Below are positions 42,172-51,774 of a DNA stretch of 64,000 nt, piece after piece. The notes below the pieces were generated by a model. That model was not told where the DNA came from. It saw nothing but the letters and a program-made list of their open reading frames with translations, and ran no database searches. The number at the start of each line of letters is the position of its first letter. Positions within the stretch are counted from its first letter, which is position 1. Origin of the DNA: Gibbsiella quercinecans (GTDB lineage: Bacteria; Pseudomonadota; Gammaproteobacteria; Enterobacterales; Enterobacteriaceae); assembly GCF_002291425.1 (NCBI RefSeq), contig NZ_CP014136.1, positions 1,612,001-1,676,000 on the forward strand, written 5' to 3'. A program made the position numbers and the translations under genes.

Positions 42172-43814
42172 TGCGTCCGCAACCTGGCGAACCAGTGCTT
42201 GCCCGCCGGCATTGGCGCAATGCCCTTATCTGGCTGGTTCCGGTGATTGCACTGCTGATCGCCCTCTCCATGCTCATCCAGGCCCGGCTTGCCGCCGGGC
42301 CGGAAATCACGATCGCCTTTCGCAGCGCCGCCGGGCTTGAAGCCGGTAAAACGGCCGTCAAATATAAAGATGTCACCGTTGGCACCGTCAAAGAAATTAC
42401 GCTAAGCAGCGATAATTCACAGGTGCTGGTCAAGGTGCAACTGACGAAAAGCGCGGACAACCTGACCCGTGCCGACACCCGTTTTTGGGTGGTCAGGCCG
42501 CGCGTCGGCGTCAGTGGTGTTAGCGGTATCGACACCCTGCTTTCCGGTGCCTATATCGGCGTCGATCGCGGTGAATCGTCCGACAGCCGCACCGAATTTA
42601 CCGGGCTTGAAATTCCGCCAGCCATCATCAGCGATACGCCGGGCAGCCAGTTCATCATTGCGGCAAACGATCTCGGCTCGTTGGATATCGGCTCACCGGT
42701 TTATTATCGCCGGGTTCAGGTGGGGCGCATTGCCTCCTATCAGTTGCGCAAAGACGGTAAGGGCGTCGATCTGCGGGTATTTATCGAAGCCCCCTATGAT
42801 CGGCTGGTCACCGCCAATTCCCGCTTCTGGAATGCCGGCGGGGTGGATCTTTCCGTGGGAAGCGACGGTTTTCGTTTAAAAACCCAGAGCGTCGCCGCTA
42901 TCATTGCCGGTGGCATCGCTTTCGCCACGCCGGAAGCAGATTCAACGGCCGGCGAAAACAAACCGACTACATTTACCCTGGCGCCAGACCGAGATACCGC
43001 TATGTCTCCGGCCGACGGCCCGGCCATCTCCTTTCAACTGCGTTTTGAGCGCACGGTGCATGGCCTGACCGTCGGCGCGCCGGTGGAGTTTTCCAGCGTA
43101 AAAATCGGCAAGGTGGTTTCCATCAATCTGGACTACAACCCGAAAGGTTACCGGTTCCCGACCGTGGTGGGCATAGAGGTTTATCCATCCCGCATGGGGA
43201 ACGTGCTGAACAAGCTGCCACAGACCACCTCAGACAATGTCGCTCATGAGACGGCCCTGTTCACCCGCGATCTGGTCGCTAACGGCCTGCGCGCACAGGC
43301 GGTGCCCAGCAGCCTGCTGACCGGGCAACTGTATATCGCCATTGATTTTGTTCCCGACGCGCCAAAAGTGAAGTTCGATATCTCGGCCAAGCCGTTGCAA
43401 CTGCCCACCATCAGCGGCGGCTTCGATAAAATTCAGGAACAGATGGCCGGCATCGTAACGAAAATCAATAAAATGCCGCTGGAATCCATCGGCAATAATT
43501 TAAACGGCACCCTAAGCGAACTCAGTAAAACGCTCAGCATGGTGAACAACCAGACGTTGCCGGCGGCAAACCGCCTGATGAAGCAAACGCAGAAGACCAC
43601 GGAAAATGCCCAGGATCTGCTGGCGGAAGACTCACCGTTATTGATTAACTTCATGCAAACGCTGCAGGAAGCCACCCGGACGTTGCGCGCCGTTCGCAGC
43701 CTGACCGATCAACTCGATCGCCATCCTGAATCGCTGTTGCAGGGGCGGCCGCGCGATGCCGCCGTATTGGAAAATGCGGGCAATCTCCCCGCGCCCGCTG
43801 GAGGAAAACATTGA
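42168..43814 (+). CDS. pqiB: PqiB-type MCE (MlaD-domain) protein
   Basis: This 548-residue protein has one N-terminal membrane anchor (WLVPVIALLIALSMLIQARL) and three MCE domains, around residues 45-140, 160-260 and 285-400. A helical C-terminal needle region follows (NKMPLESIGNNLNGTLSELS). E. coli PqiB forms a hexameric syringe-like tube that carries lipids across the periplasm. It is translationally coupled to the PqiA half upstream and to pqiC downstream (TGATG). Confidence 0.92.
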   Translation: MMRPQPGEPVLARRHWRNALIWLVPVIALLIALSMLIQARLAAGPEITIAFRSAAGLEAGKTAVKYKDVTVGTVKEITLSSDNSQVLVKVQLTKSADNLTRADTRFWVVRPRVGVSGVSGIDTLLSGAYIGVDRGESSDSRTEFTGLEIPPAIISDTPGSQFIIAANDLGSLDIGSPVYYRRVQVGRIASYQLRKDGKGVDLRVFIEAPYDRLVTANSRFWNAGGVDLSVGSDGFRLKTQSVAAIIAGGIAFATPEADSTAGENKPTTFTLAPDRDTAMSPADGPAISFQLRFERTVHGLTVGAPVEFSSVKIGKVVSINLDYNPKGYRFPTVVGIEVYPSRMGNVLNKLPQTTSDNVAHETALFTRDLVANGLRAQAVPSSLLTGQLYIAIDFVPDAPKVKFDISAKPLQLPTISGGFDKIQEQMAGIVTKINKMPLESIGNNLNGTLSELSKTLSMVNNQTLPAANRLMKQTQKTTENAQDLLAEDSPLLINFMQTLQEATRTLRAVRSLTDQLDRHPESLLQGRPRDAAVLENAGNLPAPAGGKH

Positions 43815-44422
43815 TGAAACGCCCGTTCCGGCCCTGGATCATTAGCAGCGCGCTATTCCTGGCCGCCTGCTCATCACCGCAGGTGCGTTACCACACCCTG
43901 GTCAGCCCGGCCCCGCTCGCCAGCATGGCCACGCCGGCGCCGTTTGTCATTGAGCTGCTGCCGGTTGGGGTGCCGGCCCAACTGGATACGCAACAGGTGA
44001 TCGTCCGCCAGGGGGACAGCAGCGTTGCCGTGCTGGATAACGATCGCTGGCTAAGCCCGCTGGGCGATGAACTCCAGACGGCGCTGTCGGCACACATCAC
44101 GCAGCGCCTGGCAACGCAGGATGTCTCGGGGCTGGCGCGTGAGGACGATAAACCGGTGGTGCGGATCCTGGTGCAAATCAGGCGTTTTGATAGCTGGCCG
44201 GGCAATGCCGCCAGCCTGGATGCGACCTGGAGCCTGTCGACCCGGCGCGGGGAGCAACGCAGCCGGATCGTATGCAGCAGCCATTTAACGCAAAACGCAA
44301 CCGGCGACTATACGCAGCTGTTTAGCGCCTGGCAGGGCCTGACGGCACAGATGGCGACCCAGATTGCGCAAACCGCCGCGCGCTGGTCAGCCAATAGCGC
44401 GGCAACCTGCCAAGGGGAGTAA
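43814..44422 (+). CDS. pqiC: PqiC-type outer-membrane lipoprotein
   Basis: This 202-residue lipoprotein (ABC-type transport auxiliary lipoprotein/DUF330 family) has the lipobox LAAC near residue 18, then VRYHTLVSPAP and WLSPLGDELQTALSAHI. It anchors the PqiB tube at the outer membrane. The ATG at 43814 shares a base with the pqiB stop. It ends the pqi operon. Confidence 0.88.
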   Translation: MKRPFRPWIISSALFLAACSSPQVRYHTLVSPAPLASMATPAPFVIELLPVGVPAQLDTQQVIVRQGDSSVAVLDNDRWLSPLGDELQTALSAHITQRLATQDVSGLAREDDKPVVRILVQIRRFDSWPGNAASLDATWSLSTRRGEQRSRIVCSSHLTQNATGDYTQLFSAWQGLTAQMATQIAQTAARWSANSAATCQGE

Positions 44423-44490
44423 CGGGAAAACGAGCCAAAATGCGTTGCGCAGCCTTTCGCGCAGCGCTCAACACAGCAAATTAACGGCAT

Positions 44491-44516
44491 AAAAAAGCCG
44501 GGTAGGTTAACCCGGC
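44491..44516 (-). terminator. Rho-independent terminator for the mini-lipoprotein transcript
   Basis: On the minus strand GCCGGGT, a 6-nt loop, then ACCCGGC is followed by six T. It lies 27 bp past the stop of the 26-codon lipoprotein gene and marks the end of that small transcript. It may also slow pqiC readthrough from the other side. Confidence 0.88.
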
Positions 44517-44542
44517 CCGGCCAGAACACAACTTGCCGCCTT

Positions 44543-44623
44543 TTACAGATGGCTGCCGATAGAAAGGCAGCCGCTTAACATCAGCACGGTGGTGATGACA
44601 CCAATCAAACCAAGGATCTTCAT
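44543..44623 (-). CDS. Mini-lipoprotein, 26 residues
   Basis: ATG after AGGAG begins a lipoprotein signal peptide with a Lys-containing start, a hydrophobic core and the lipobox LSGC at residues 16-19. Only eight residues (CLSIGSHL) would remain after signal peptidase II cleavage. It is the second of two tandem genes with the same plan, between a clear promoter and a clear terminator. No family is recognised. It was too short for usual gene finding but has every signal of a real gene. Confidence 0.75.
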   Translation of the reverse strand: MKILGLIGVITTVLMLSGCLSIGSHL

Positions 44624-44657
44624 ACTGGCTCCTGATTAATAAAAAATACGCTGCTCA

Positions 44658-44729
44658 TCAGAACAGAGACACGCAGCCCGACAGGAGCAGCACGGATGAA
44701 ACCAACCCTACCAACGCAACAATTTTCAT
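44658..44729 (-). CDS. Mini-lipoprotein, 23 residues
   Basis: ATG after GGAG starts a 23-codon gene made of a Lys-led hydrophobic core and the lipobox LSGC (residues 16-19). It ends CVSLF, so the mature lipopeptide is only five residues. The N-terminal plan (MKI, 15 residues to LSGC) matches the gene 34 bp downstream, suggesting a tandem duplication. A TTGACA/TAAACT promoter with a TetR-type operator lies about 32-60 bp upstream. Confidence 0.75.
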   Translation of the reverse strand: MKIVALVGLVSSVLLLSGCVSLF

Positions 44730-44759
44730 ATCCACACTCCATAACCAACCGATTAATTA

Positions 44760-44802
44760 ACTGTACGGTTCAGTTTATTGAATGGGGAAAAATTGTCAAG
44801 CC
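44760..44802 (-). promoter_or_regulatory. Promoter and TetR-type operator of the mini-lipoproteins
   Basis: On the minus strand TTGACA, a 16-bp spacer and TAAACT form a strong promoter. The 15-bp operator ACTGAACCGTACAGT (44760-44774) overlaps the last three bases of the -10. On the plus strand it reads ACTGTACGGTTCAGT and matches 13 of 15 positions of the efflux-operon operator. Confidence 0.8.
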
Positions 44803-44926
44803 TTATACAGGCCGTCATGTGTGATATCAATCATTGGGCTGCATTGCTGACGTCGGGTTAGTGACAGGAAGGGTGCCTGCGATGGGGAAGAGCAGGCGGG
44901 CCGGTACTCACCCAGCCCACCACAGG

Positions 44927-45559
44927 CTAGTTTTTACTTTCGCCCTGCGGTACGGCGCCGTGGAGGAACAAGCGGACACCGCTGTTGACCATTTGCTTGA
45001 TCTGCGCCGTGGTATAACGCGGCAATTCACGCTGAAACAGTAAAATGTCCGTCTCCGCCTTCACCAGCGTGGCGAACTGCATCGCCCGGAACATCGGATC
45101 GCCGTCCTCCAGCTCACCTTTTTGTATCGCATCGGCCATCACGTGAGCCAGTTTTGCCATACTGTCCTGAATTCCGGATTCGTAAAAAAGTTTACCGATA
45201 TCGGAATGCCCGGCCTCGCCCACCACAACCCGGTAAATCTGCAGCGCCTGGTTATCGCCGGCCAGCACCTGCAGCATACGTTCACCAAATCGGGTCAGCT
45301 TTTGTTCCAGAGAAAGCGCCTCACTGCCGGGTTCCGTCAGTGAATCCGCCGCATCGGCCATAAAACGCGCGCTGTAGGCACGTACGACCGTTTCAAAAAG
45401 CGCTTCTTTCGAGGCGAAATAGTTATACAGGGTTGCTTTAGAACCCCCAACGCGTCTGGCGACGGCATCCATCGACGCACGCTCATACCCTATTTCCTGA
45501 AAAAGCTGTGCAGCCGCGGTAATGATGGCTTGTCGCCGTTCTTCTGTTAATTTTCTCAT
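44927..45559 (-). CDS. TetR/AcrR-family regulator of the RND efflux operon
   Basis: This 210-residue TetR-family repressor has an N-terminal helix-turn-helix (residues about 10-55, YERASMDAVARRVGGSKATL followed by YNYFASKE). The helical ligand-binding domain is of the AcrR-C type found near RND pumps. It is transcribed divergently from the efflux operon with a 607-bp intergenic region. Copies of a 15-bp pseudo-palindrome lie upstream of this gene and over the efflux promoter and are the likely binding sites. Its ligand is unknown. Confidence 0.88.
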   Translation of the reverse strand: MRKLTEERRQAIITAAAQLFQEIGYERASMDAVARRVGGSKATLYNYFASKEALFETVVRAYSARFMADAADSLTEPGSEALSLEQKLTRFGERMLQVLAGDNQALQIYRVVVGEAGHSDIGKLFYESGIQDSMAKLAHVMADAIQKGELEDGDPMFRAMQFATLVKAETDILLFQRELPRYTTAQIKQMVNSGVRLFLHGAVPQGESKN

Positions 45560-45614
45560 CGGTCTCTCGCTATTGTTTTACTGAGATCAAGGACGGCAGT
45601 AAGTCAAATAAATA

Positions 45615-45629
45615 ACTAAACAGTGCAGT
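45615..45629. promoter_or_regulatory. TetR-type operator upstream of the TetR gene
   Basis: ACTAAACAGTGCAGT matches the mini-lipoprotein operator, read in the same sense (ACTGAACCGTACAGT), at 12 of 15 positions. It lies 56 bp upstream of the regulator start and suggests autoregulation. Confidence 0.6.
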
Positions 45630-45978
45630 TAATATGGCCAAGTATGCCATATTTGTGCGTTAAGAGGTAAGACCTGCCCATTATCCATCATAAACCAAGG
45701 GTTAAACCAGCAAGCAGCAGCCGGAGATGTGAGCGCTGGCATCGTGCCTTTAACGTGAGGGCAGATTTACCTGGCGGCGTGCGCACAAAAACGCCTCCTG
45801 ACCAATCAGGGCACGGCCGGCTGTCGTCGATTCCCCGATTGCACCGCCGTTAAAAACCCAAAAAAAGCCGACCGGTGAAAAGGTTCATCAGACAGGATTA
45901 TTCCTGCATCTGCAAGCCGTTACACCATACCTTCCCCCAGCCGGGGAAAATGTGTACGTATGTGTCGCGATGTTTCCC

Positions 45979-46020
45979 TTGACAATAATTCCTCCCGCAC
46001 ATAAAACTGTACGGTACCGT
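45979..46020 (+). promoter_or_regulatory. Promoter and operator of the RND efflux operon
   Basis: TTGACA (45979-45984), a 17-bp spacer and TAAAAC (46002-46007) form the promoter. ACTGTACGGTACCGT (46006-46020) overlaps the -10 and is the best copy of the TetR-type operator. The leader to the adaptor start is about 150 nt. Confidence 0.78.
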
Positions 46021-46166
46021 ATGGTAAAGAGTTTGCCGATTCGCCGGCAAAGCAGGCAACGGCCATTTCCGCGAGGCCGAACCACCCGCGATGACAACGC
46101 GATGCGAGGTATTTTTTGTCTGCTATCGGGGCAAGATTTTGTCAATTCAGCTTATGGGTAACATTA

Positions 46167-47288
46167 ATGGCTCTTCGAAAATTTTGCCTCCTGGCGGCGG
46201 TCATGCTGGTGGGTTGTGACAACACGCAGGCTCCCGTTTCATCGGTGCCGCCGGTTCAGGTTGGTATTGCGACTCTCCGTGCAGCCCCTTTTAACGTTAT
46301 CAGTGAACTCCCCGGCCGTACCGTCTCCACCATGACGGCGGAAGTGCGCCCACAAGTGGGTGGATTAATCCAGCAGCGGCTGTTCCGCGAAGGCGATGAT
46401 GTGAAGGCGGGCCAGGCGCTCTACCAGATTGACCCGGCCACTTACCAGGCTTCTTTTGATCAAGCCGCCGCAGCTCTGAAAAATGCCCAGGCGCTGCTGC
46501 GCAGTGACTGCGCCAAAGCCCGCCGCTATGCGCAGTTAGTCAAAACCAACGACGTTTCCCGCCAGGATGCCGATGATGCCCGTTCCGCCTGTGAACAGGA
46601 TCAGGCCAGTGAAAGCGAGAAGAAGGCGGCACTGGAAAGCGCGCGGATCCAGCTGGCCTGGACAACGGTCAGCGCCCCGATCAGTGGGCGAATTGGTATT
46701 TCCAGCGTGACGCCCGGCGCGCTGGTCACCGCGCAGCAAGATACGGCGCTCACCACCATCCGGGCGCTGGACAGCATGTATGTTGATGTCACCCGCTCCA
46801 GCGGGGATTTGCTGCGCCTGCGCAAACAGGCCCTGGCGACCAATAATGATACCCTGAGTGTCACCCTGGTTCTGGAAGATGGGTCGGAATACCCAGAGAA
46901 AGGGCGCCTGGAGCTCACGGAAGTGGCGGTGGACGAAGCGACCGGCTCCGTTACCCTGCGCGCCGTCTTCCCCAACCCGCAACATCTGCTGCTGCCGGGA
47001 ATGTATATCCGCGCCAGAATTAACGAAGGGATGGTACAAAACGCCATTCTGGCCCCTCAGCAGGGCATTGCCCGCGATGCGAAAGGCAATGCGACCGCGC
47101 TGGTCGTCACGGCAGAGAATAAAGTCGAAAAACGCCAGGTGGCCACCGGTGATGCCGTCGGCGATCGCTGGCTGATCGTCAACGGCCTGCAGGACGGCGA
47201 CCGCCTGATCATCGAGGGCACCGACAAGGTGAGCGCGGGCCAGGCAGTCAGCCCCGTTGCCGCGGAACAGGCGGGAGGCAAATCCTGA
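46167..47288 (+). CDS. RND efflux periplasmic adaptor (membrane fusion lipoprotein)
   Basis: This 373-residue AcrA/MexA-type adaptor has lipobox LVGC at residues 13-16. The lipoyl half-motifs are VRPQVGGLIQQRLFREGDDV and TVSAPISGRIG, separated by a helical hairpin, and a membrane-proximal domain follows. I start at 46167; the upstream codons add no signal features. It couples the inner-membrane pump to the outer-membrane channel. Its stop shares a base with the pump gene start (TGATG). Confidence 0.92.
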   Translation: MALRKFCLLAAVMLVGCDNTQAPVSSVPPVQVGIATLRAAPFNVISELPGRTVSTMTAEVRPQVGGLIQQRLFREGDDVKAGQALYQIDPATYQASFDQAAAALKNAQALLRSDCAKARRYAQLVKTNDVSRQDADDARSACEQDQASESEKKAALESARIQLAWTTVSAPISGRIGISSVTPGALVTAQQDTALTTIRALDSMYVDVTRSSGDLLRLRKQALATNNDTLSVTLVLEDGSEYPEKGRLELTEVAVDEATGSVTLRAVFPNPQHLLLPGMYIRARINEGMVQNAILAPQQGIARDAKGNATALVVTAENKVEKRQVATGDAVGDRWLIVNGLQDGDRLIIEGTDKVSAGQAVSPVAAEQAGGKS

Positions 47289-50200
47289 TGTTTTCCCGTT
47301 TCTTTGTTAATCATCCGGTATTCGCCTGGGTCATCGCCATCCTGATTATGCTGGCGGGCCTGCTGGCCATCCGTATTCTCCCGGTAGCACAGTATCCGGA
47401 TGTGGCGCCCCCCTCTATCCGCATCAGCGCCACCTACTCCGGCGCTTCCGCCCAAACGCTGGAAAACAGCGTGACGCAGGTTATCGAACAACAGCTGACC
47501 GGGCTGGATAACCTGCTCTATTTCAGCTCCAGCAGCACATCGGAAGGCACGGTAACCATCACCGTGACCTTTGCGCAAGGCACCGATGCCGACACCGCAC
47601 AGGTGCAGGTGCAAAACAAGATCCAGCAGGCGGAATCGCGGCTCCCGACCGAGGTGCAGCAGGTTGGCGTGACCGTGACAAAATCCCAGTCCAACTACCT
47701 GCTGATTCTGGCGCTCTACGACAAAACCAATCAGTCATCCAGCGCCGATATTGGCGACTGGCTGGTGAGTAATCTTCAGGATCCGTTGGCCCGGGTGGCC
47801 GGGGTCGGCGAGCTGACGGTATTCGGCGGCGAATACGCCATGCGCATCTGGATGGATCCGACCAAACTGGCTTCGTATTCGCTGATGCCGGGGGATCTCG
47901 CGGCCGCTATTCAGGCGCAAAACGTGCAGATATCGGCGGGGAAAATCGGCGGCCTCCCGGCGCCGGAGAAACAGCAGTTGACGGCAACGGTGAACGCCCA
48001 GTCGCGCTTACAGACGCCGGAACAGTTTCGCAATATTATTATCAAAAACGACAGCGCGGGCGCCATCGTCCGGCTGGGTGATGTGGCCCGCGTCGAAATG
48101 GGCAGCCAGGCCTATAATATGACGGCGAAGCTTAACGGCCACCCGGCGGCGGGGCTCGCCGTGATGCTGGCGCCCGGCGCCAATGCGCTGCAAACCTCTA
48201 CGCTGGTGAAGGAAAAGATCGCCGAATACCAGCGCAATATGCCCGAAGGCTATGCCGTCGCCTATCCCAAGGACAGCACCGAATTTATCAAATTGTCCGT
48301 CGAGGATGTGGTCAAAACCCTGATTGAAGCCATCGTGTTGGTGGTGGCGGTCATGTATTTGTTCCTGCAGAACTTCCGGGCGACGCTGATCCCGGCGCTG
48401 GCCGTTCCGGTGGTGTTACTGGGCACGTTTGGCGTCCTCTCGCTGTTTGGCTATTCCATCAATACCCTGACCCTGTTCGCCATGGTGCTGGCCATCGGCC
48501 TGCTGGTTGATGATGCCATCGTCGTCGTGGAAAACGTGGAACGCATCATGCGCGATGAAGGGCTTGACGCCAAAGCGGCCACGGAAAAATCAATGGCGGA
48601 AATTTCCGGTGCGCTGGTGGCTATCGCCCTGGTGCTGTCGGCGGTGTTCCTTCCCATGGCCTTCTTTGGCGGCGCCACCGGCGTGATTTATCGCCAGTTC
48701 TCCGTCACCATCATCGCGGCCATGACGCTGTCGGTTGTCGTGGCGCTAACGCTGACGCCGGCGCTGTGCGGCATGTTGCTGCGGCACAATACGCCCCGCA
48801 GCAAAGGGTTCTTTGCCCGCTTCAACCGCTTTTATGACAGAACGGAACGCGGCTACCGACGCAACGTTCTGCGGGTGCTGCGGCGCCCGGTCGCGCTGAT
48901 GATGGTTTACGCAGCGCTGGGCCTGGTGATGGCGCTGCTGATGTGGCGGCTGCCGGCCAGCTTTCTGCCCAACGAAGATCAGGGCGAAATCATGCTCCAG
49001 GCTTCGTTGCCGGCCGGCGCGGCGGCCAGCCGCACCGATGCGGTAAACCAACAAATCACCGACTGGTTCCTGAACGAAGAAAAAGATAATACCGACGTTA
49101 TTTTCACCATCACCGGGTTTAACTACACCGGCAGCGCGCAGAATGCCGGTATGGCCTTCGTCAAACTGAATAGCTGGGATCAACGCAAGGGTGAAGAAGA
49201 CTCCGCAGCCGCGATATCGGCAAAAGCCACGCGGCAGTTGGCCGCTATCCGTGACGCGCGCATTTTTGCCCTCACCCCGCCTTCCGTTCAGGGGCTGGGC
49301 CAGAGCAGCGGCTTCACCTTTGAGCTGATGGCCAGCGGCTCCACCGATCGTGATGAACTGCTGAACCTGCGTAACCAACTGATACAGCAGGCGGCTCAAA
49401 GCCCGGAGCTGCACGCCGTTCGCGCCAATACGCTGCCTGAAACGTCCCAGTTGCAGGTAGATACCGACAACGCGAAAGCCGTGGCGCTCGGCCTGGCGCT
49501 GAGTGATGTGACCACCACGCTCTCGACGGCCTGGGGCGGTACCTACGTCAATGACTTTGTGGACCGGGGGCGGGTAAAACGCGTCTACCTTCAGAGTGAT
49601 GGCCAATTCCGCTCTAAGCCTTCCGATTTGGAAAAATGGTTTGTCCGTGGTTCATCGGGCGCAATGACGCCGTTCTCCGCCATCGCCACGACGCGCTGGA
49701 TCTGGGGGCCGGAAAGCCTGTCGCGCTATAACGGTTCTTCCGCCTATGAGATCCAGGGCGAAAATGCGGATGGCTTCAGCTCGGGCGAGGCAATGGCAAA
49801 AATGGAGGCGCTGGCCGACGCGTTGCCGCCGGGTTCCACCTGGGCGTGGAGCGCCCTGTCACTGCAGGAGAAACTGGCCAGCGGGCAGGCCATCAGCCTA
49901 TATGCCATTTCTATACTGGTGGTCTTCCTGTGCCTTGCGGCGCTTTACGAGAGCTGGTCCGTGCCGCTCTCCGTCATTATGGTCATCCCGCTCGGCCTCC
50001 TTGGCGCCGTGCTGGCCACCTCGCTGCGCGGCCTGAATAACGACATCTACTTCCAGGTGGCGCTGCTGACCACCATCGGGCTATCGGCGAAAAACGCCAT
50101 TTTGATCGTTGAGTTCGCGGAGGCTGCCGTGCAGCAAGGTCTTTCGCTTGGCTCAGCGGCGCTTAACGCTGCCCGCGCCCGTCTGCGCCCCATCCTGATG

Positions 50201-50398
50201 ACTTCGCTGGCGTTTATCGCCGGCGTGGTGCCGCTGGCGCTGGCTACCGGCGCCGGCGCCAACAGCCGTATCGCCATCGGCACCGGTATTATCGGCGGCA
50301 CCCTTACCGCCACCCTGCTGGCCATCTTCTTCGTGCCGCTGTTCTTTGTACTGGTAAAAGGCGTTTTCCGCCGTCGGGTTAGCGGAGGTTCACAATGA
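47288..50398 (+). CDS. RND multidrug efflux pump, HAE-1 family (AcrB/MexB-like)
   Basis: This 1036-residue inner-membrane proton-driven pump has 12 predicted helices and two large periplasmic loops. The family signatures are MFSRFFVNHPVFAWVIAI at the start, the paired proton-relay aspartates in GLLVDDAIVVVENVER (near residue 405), and the second-half GLSAKNAILIVEFAE. The length and motifs are typical of HAE-1 drug exporters rather than metal pumps. It lies between adaptor and channel genes with one- and four-base overlaps. The exact paralogue (AcrB, AcrD or SdeY-like) cannot be assigned by eye. Confidence 0.94.
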   Translation: MFSRFFVNHPVFAWVIAILIMLAGLLAIRILPVAQYPDVAPPSIRISATYSGASAQTLENSVTQVIEQQLTGLDNLLYFSSSSTSEGTVTITVTFAQGTDADTAQVQVQNKIQQAESRLPTEVQQVGVTVTKSQSNYLLILALYDKTNQSSSADIGDWLVSNLQDPLARVAGVGELTVFGGEYAMRIWMDPTKLASYSLMPGDLAAAIQAQNVQISAGKIGGLPAPEKQQLTATVNAQSRLQTPEQFRNIIIKNDSAGAIVRLGDVARVEMGSQAYNMTAKLNGHPAAGLAVMLAPGANALQTSTLVKEKIAEYQRNMPEGYAVAYPKDSTEFIKLSVEDVVKTLIEAIVLVVAVMYLFLQNFRATLIPALAVPVVLLGTFGVLSLFGYSINTLTLFAMVLAIGLLVDDAIVVVENVERIMRDEGLDAKAATEKSMAEISGALVAIALVLSAVFLPMAFFGGATGVIYRQFSVTIIAAMTLSVVVALTLTPALCGMLLRHNTPRSKGFFARFNRFYDRTERGYRRNVLRVLRRPVALMMVYAALGLVMALLMWRLPASFLPNEDQGEIMLQASLPAGAAASRTDAVNQQITDWFLNEEKDNTDVIFTITGFNYTGSAQNAGMAFVKLNSWDQRKGEEDSAAAISAKATRQLAAIRDARIFALTPPSVQGLGQSSGFTFELMASGSTDRDELLNLRNQLIQQAAQSPELHAVRANTLPETSQLQVDTDNAKAVALGLALSDVTTTLSTAWGGTYVNDFVDRGRVKRVYLQSDGQFRSKPSDLEKWFVRGSSGAMTPFSAIATTRWIWGPESLSRYNGSSAYEIQGENADGFSSGEAMAKMEALADALPPGSTWAWSALSLQEKLASGQAISLYAISILVVFLCLAALYESWSVPLSVIMVIPLGLLGAVLATSLRGLNNDIYFQVALLTTIGLSAKNAILIVEFAEAAVQQGLSLGSAALNAARARLRPILMTSLAFIAGVVPLALATGAGANSRIAIGTGIIGGTLTATLLAIFFVPLFFVLVKGVFRRRVSGGSQ

Positions 50399-51774
50399 TA
50401 CGTTTCACCCCTGTTTTCCTGGCGCTGTTTCTGGCGGGCTGTGTCTCCCTGGATCCTGAGTGGCAACGCCCCGCCCCACCGGTTCCGGCCGTATGGCCGG
50501 GCGCCACCGGGCAGGCATCGGCGAACCCGGCCGCCGCTGAACTGGCGGGCTGGAAACGCGTGATTGCCGATCCGCGCCTGCAGACATTGGTCGGCCAGGC
50601 CCTGCATAGCAACCGGGATTTGCAGAAAGCACTGGCTGATATCGCCGCCGCCCGGGCGTTGTATGCCGAACAGCGCGGTTCACTGTTTCCGGCGCTGGAT
50701 GCCGATCTTAGCCTTACCCGAAGCCGCACGCTGGCATACGGCGTCAGTGAAAGCGCCGAGGCGCAAGGGGCCATATCCAGCTTTGAAGTGGATTTGTTCG
50801 GCCGTAATCAAAGCCTGACGCGCGCCGCCCGGGAAACCTGGCTTGCCAGCGAATATACTGCATTGAGTACGCGCCTCACCCTAATCGCCGACACTACCAC
50901 TGCCTGGCTGACGCTCGCCGCCGACAACAGTAACCTGGCCCTGGCGAAAAACACGCTGCAGTCTGCTGCTGATTCGCTGGCCGTCACGCTGCGCCGCCAG
51001 CAGGCCGGCGTAGCGGCCAGTTCTGATGTGGCGCAGGCGCAAACGGTCTATCAACAGGCGCGGGCGAGCGTGGCCAGCTACCAGACGCTGGTCATGCAGG
51101 ATAAAAATGCGCTTGATTTGCTGGTCGGCGCCAGCGTGCCGGCCTCGCTGTTACCGGGTTTACTGGAATCGTTGACAGATGACAGCATCGTTCTGGTGCC
51201 TGCGGGCGTGTCGTCTTCCGTCCTGCTGCGCCGCCCGGACGTTCAGGAAGCGGAACACAATCTAAAAAGCGCAAACGCCAACATTGGCGCCGCGCGGGCC
51301 AGCTTCTTCCCGAGCATTACCCTGACCGCCAGTGCCGGCGTGGGCAGTGATTCACTCTCCAACCTGTTCAGCCACGGCTCACGCATCTGGGCATTTTCAC
51401 CTTCCGTCACCCTGCCCTTGTTTGCCGGCGGCAGCAATCTCGCACAGTTGCGTTATGCGCAAGCTCAGCAGCAGGGGCTGATAGCCACCTATGAAAAAAC
51501 CATTCAGTCTGCCTTCCGGGATGTTGCTGACGCACTTGCCCGCCGGGAAACGCTTAACGAGCAACTGGATGCCCAGCGCAACTATGTCGCGGCCGCACAG
51601 CAAGCGTTGGATTCAGCAGAGCGCCTTTATCGCGCCGGCTCTGCGGATTACCTGAGCGTTCTGACCGCCCGGCGATCCCTATGGTCAGCACAGGAACAGT
51701 TGATTACCCTGCAGCAGACCGACTTGGAAAACCGTATTACCCTTTGGCAATCCCTGGGAGGCGGTTTCAGCTAA
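50395..51774 (+). CDS. Outer-membrane efflux lipoprotein (NodT/OprM family)
   Basis: This 459-residue outer-membrane factor has lipobox LAGC at Cys16 and two homologous OEP repeats with long helices forming the periplasmic tunnel. Motifs include the WKRVIADPRLQ segment, LLRRPDVQEAEHNLKSANAN and GAARASFFPSITLTA. It completes a tripartite adaptor-pump-channel operon; having its own channel gene sets it apart from TolC-dependent AcrAB. The start overlaps the pump stop (ATGA). Confidence 0.93.
   Translation: MIRFTPVFLALFLAGCVSLDPEWQRPAPPVPAVWPGATGQASANPAAAELAGWKRVIADPRLQTLVGQALHSNRDLQKALADIAAARALYAEQRGSLFPALDADLSLTRSRTLAYGVSESAEAQGAISSFEVDLFGRNQSLTRAARETWLASEYTALSTRLTLIADTTTAWLTLAADNSNLALAKNTLQSAADSLAVTLRRQQAGVAASSDVAQAQTVYQQARASVASYQTLVMQDKNALDLLVGASVPASLLPGLLESLTDDSIVLVPAGVSSSVLLRRPDVQEAEHNLKSANANIGAARASFFPSITLTASAGVGSDSLSNLFSHGSRIWAFSPSVTLPLFAGGSNLAQLRYAQAQQQGLIATYEKTIQSAFRDVADALARRETLNEQLDAQRNYVAAAQQALDSAERLYRAGSADYLSVLTARRSLWSAQEQLITLQQTDLENRITLWQSLGGGFS

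Noticed and set aside
48746-49606. 286-codon minus-strand frame inside the RND pump gene
   Set aside because: Antisense shadow of a strongly conserved gene.
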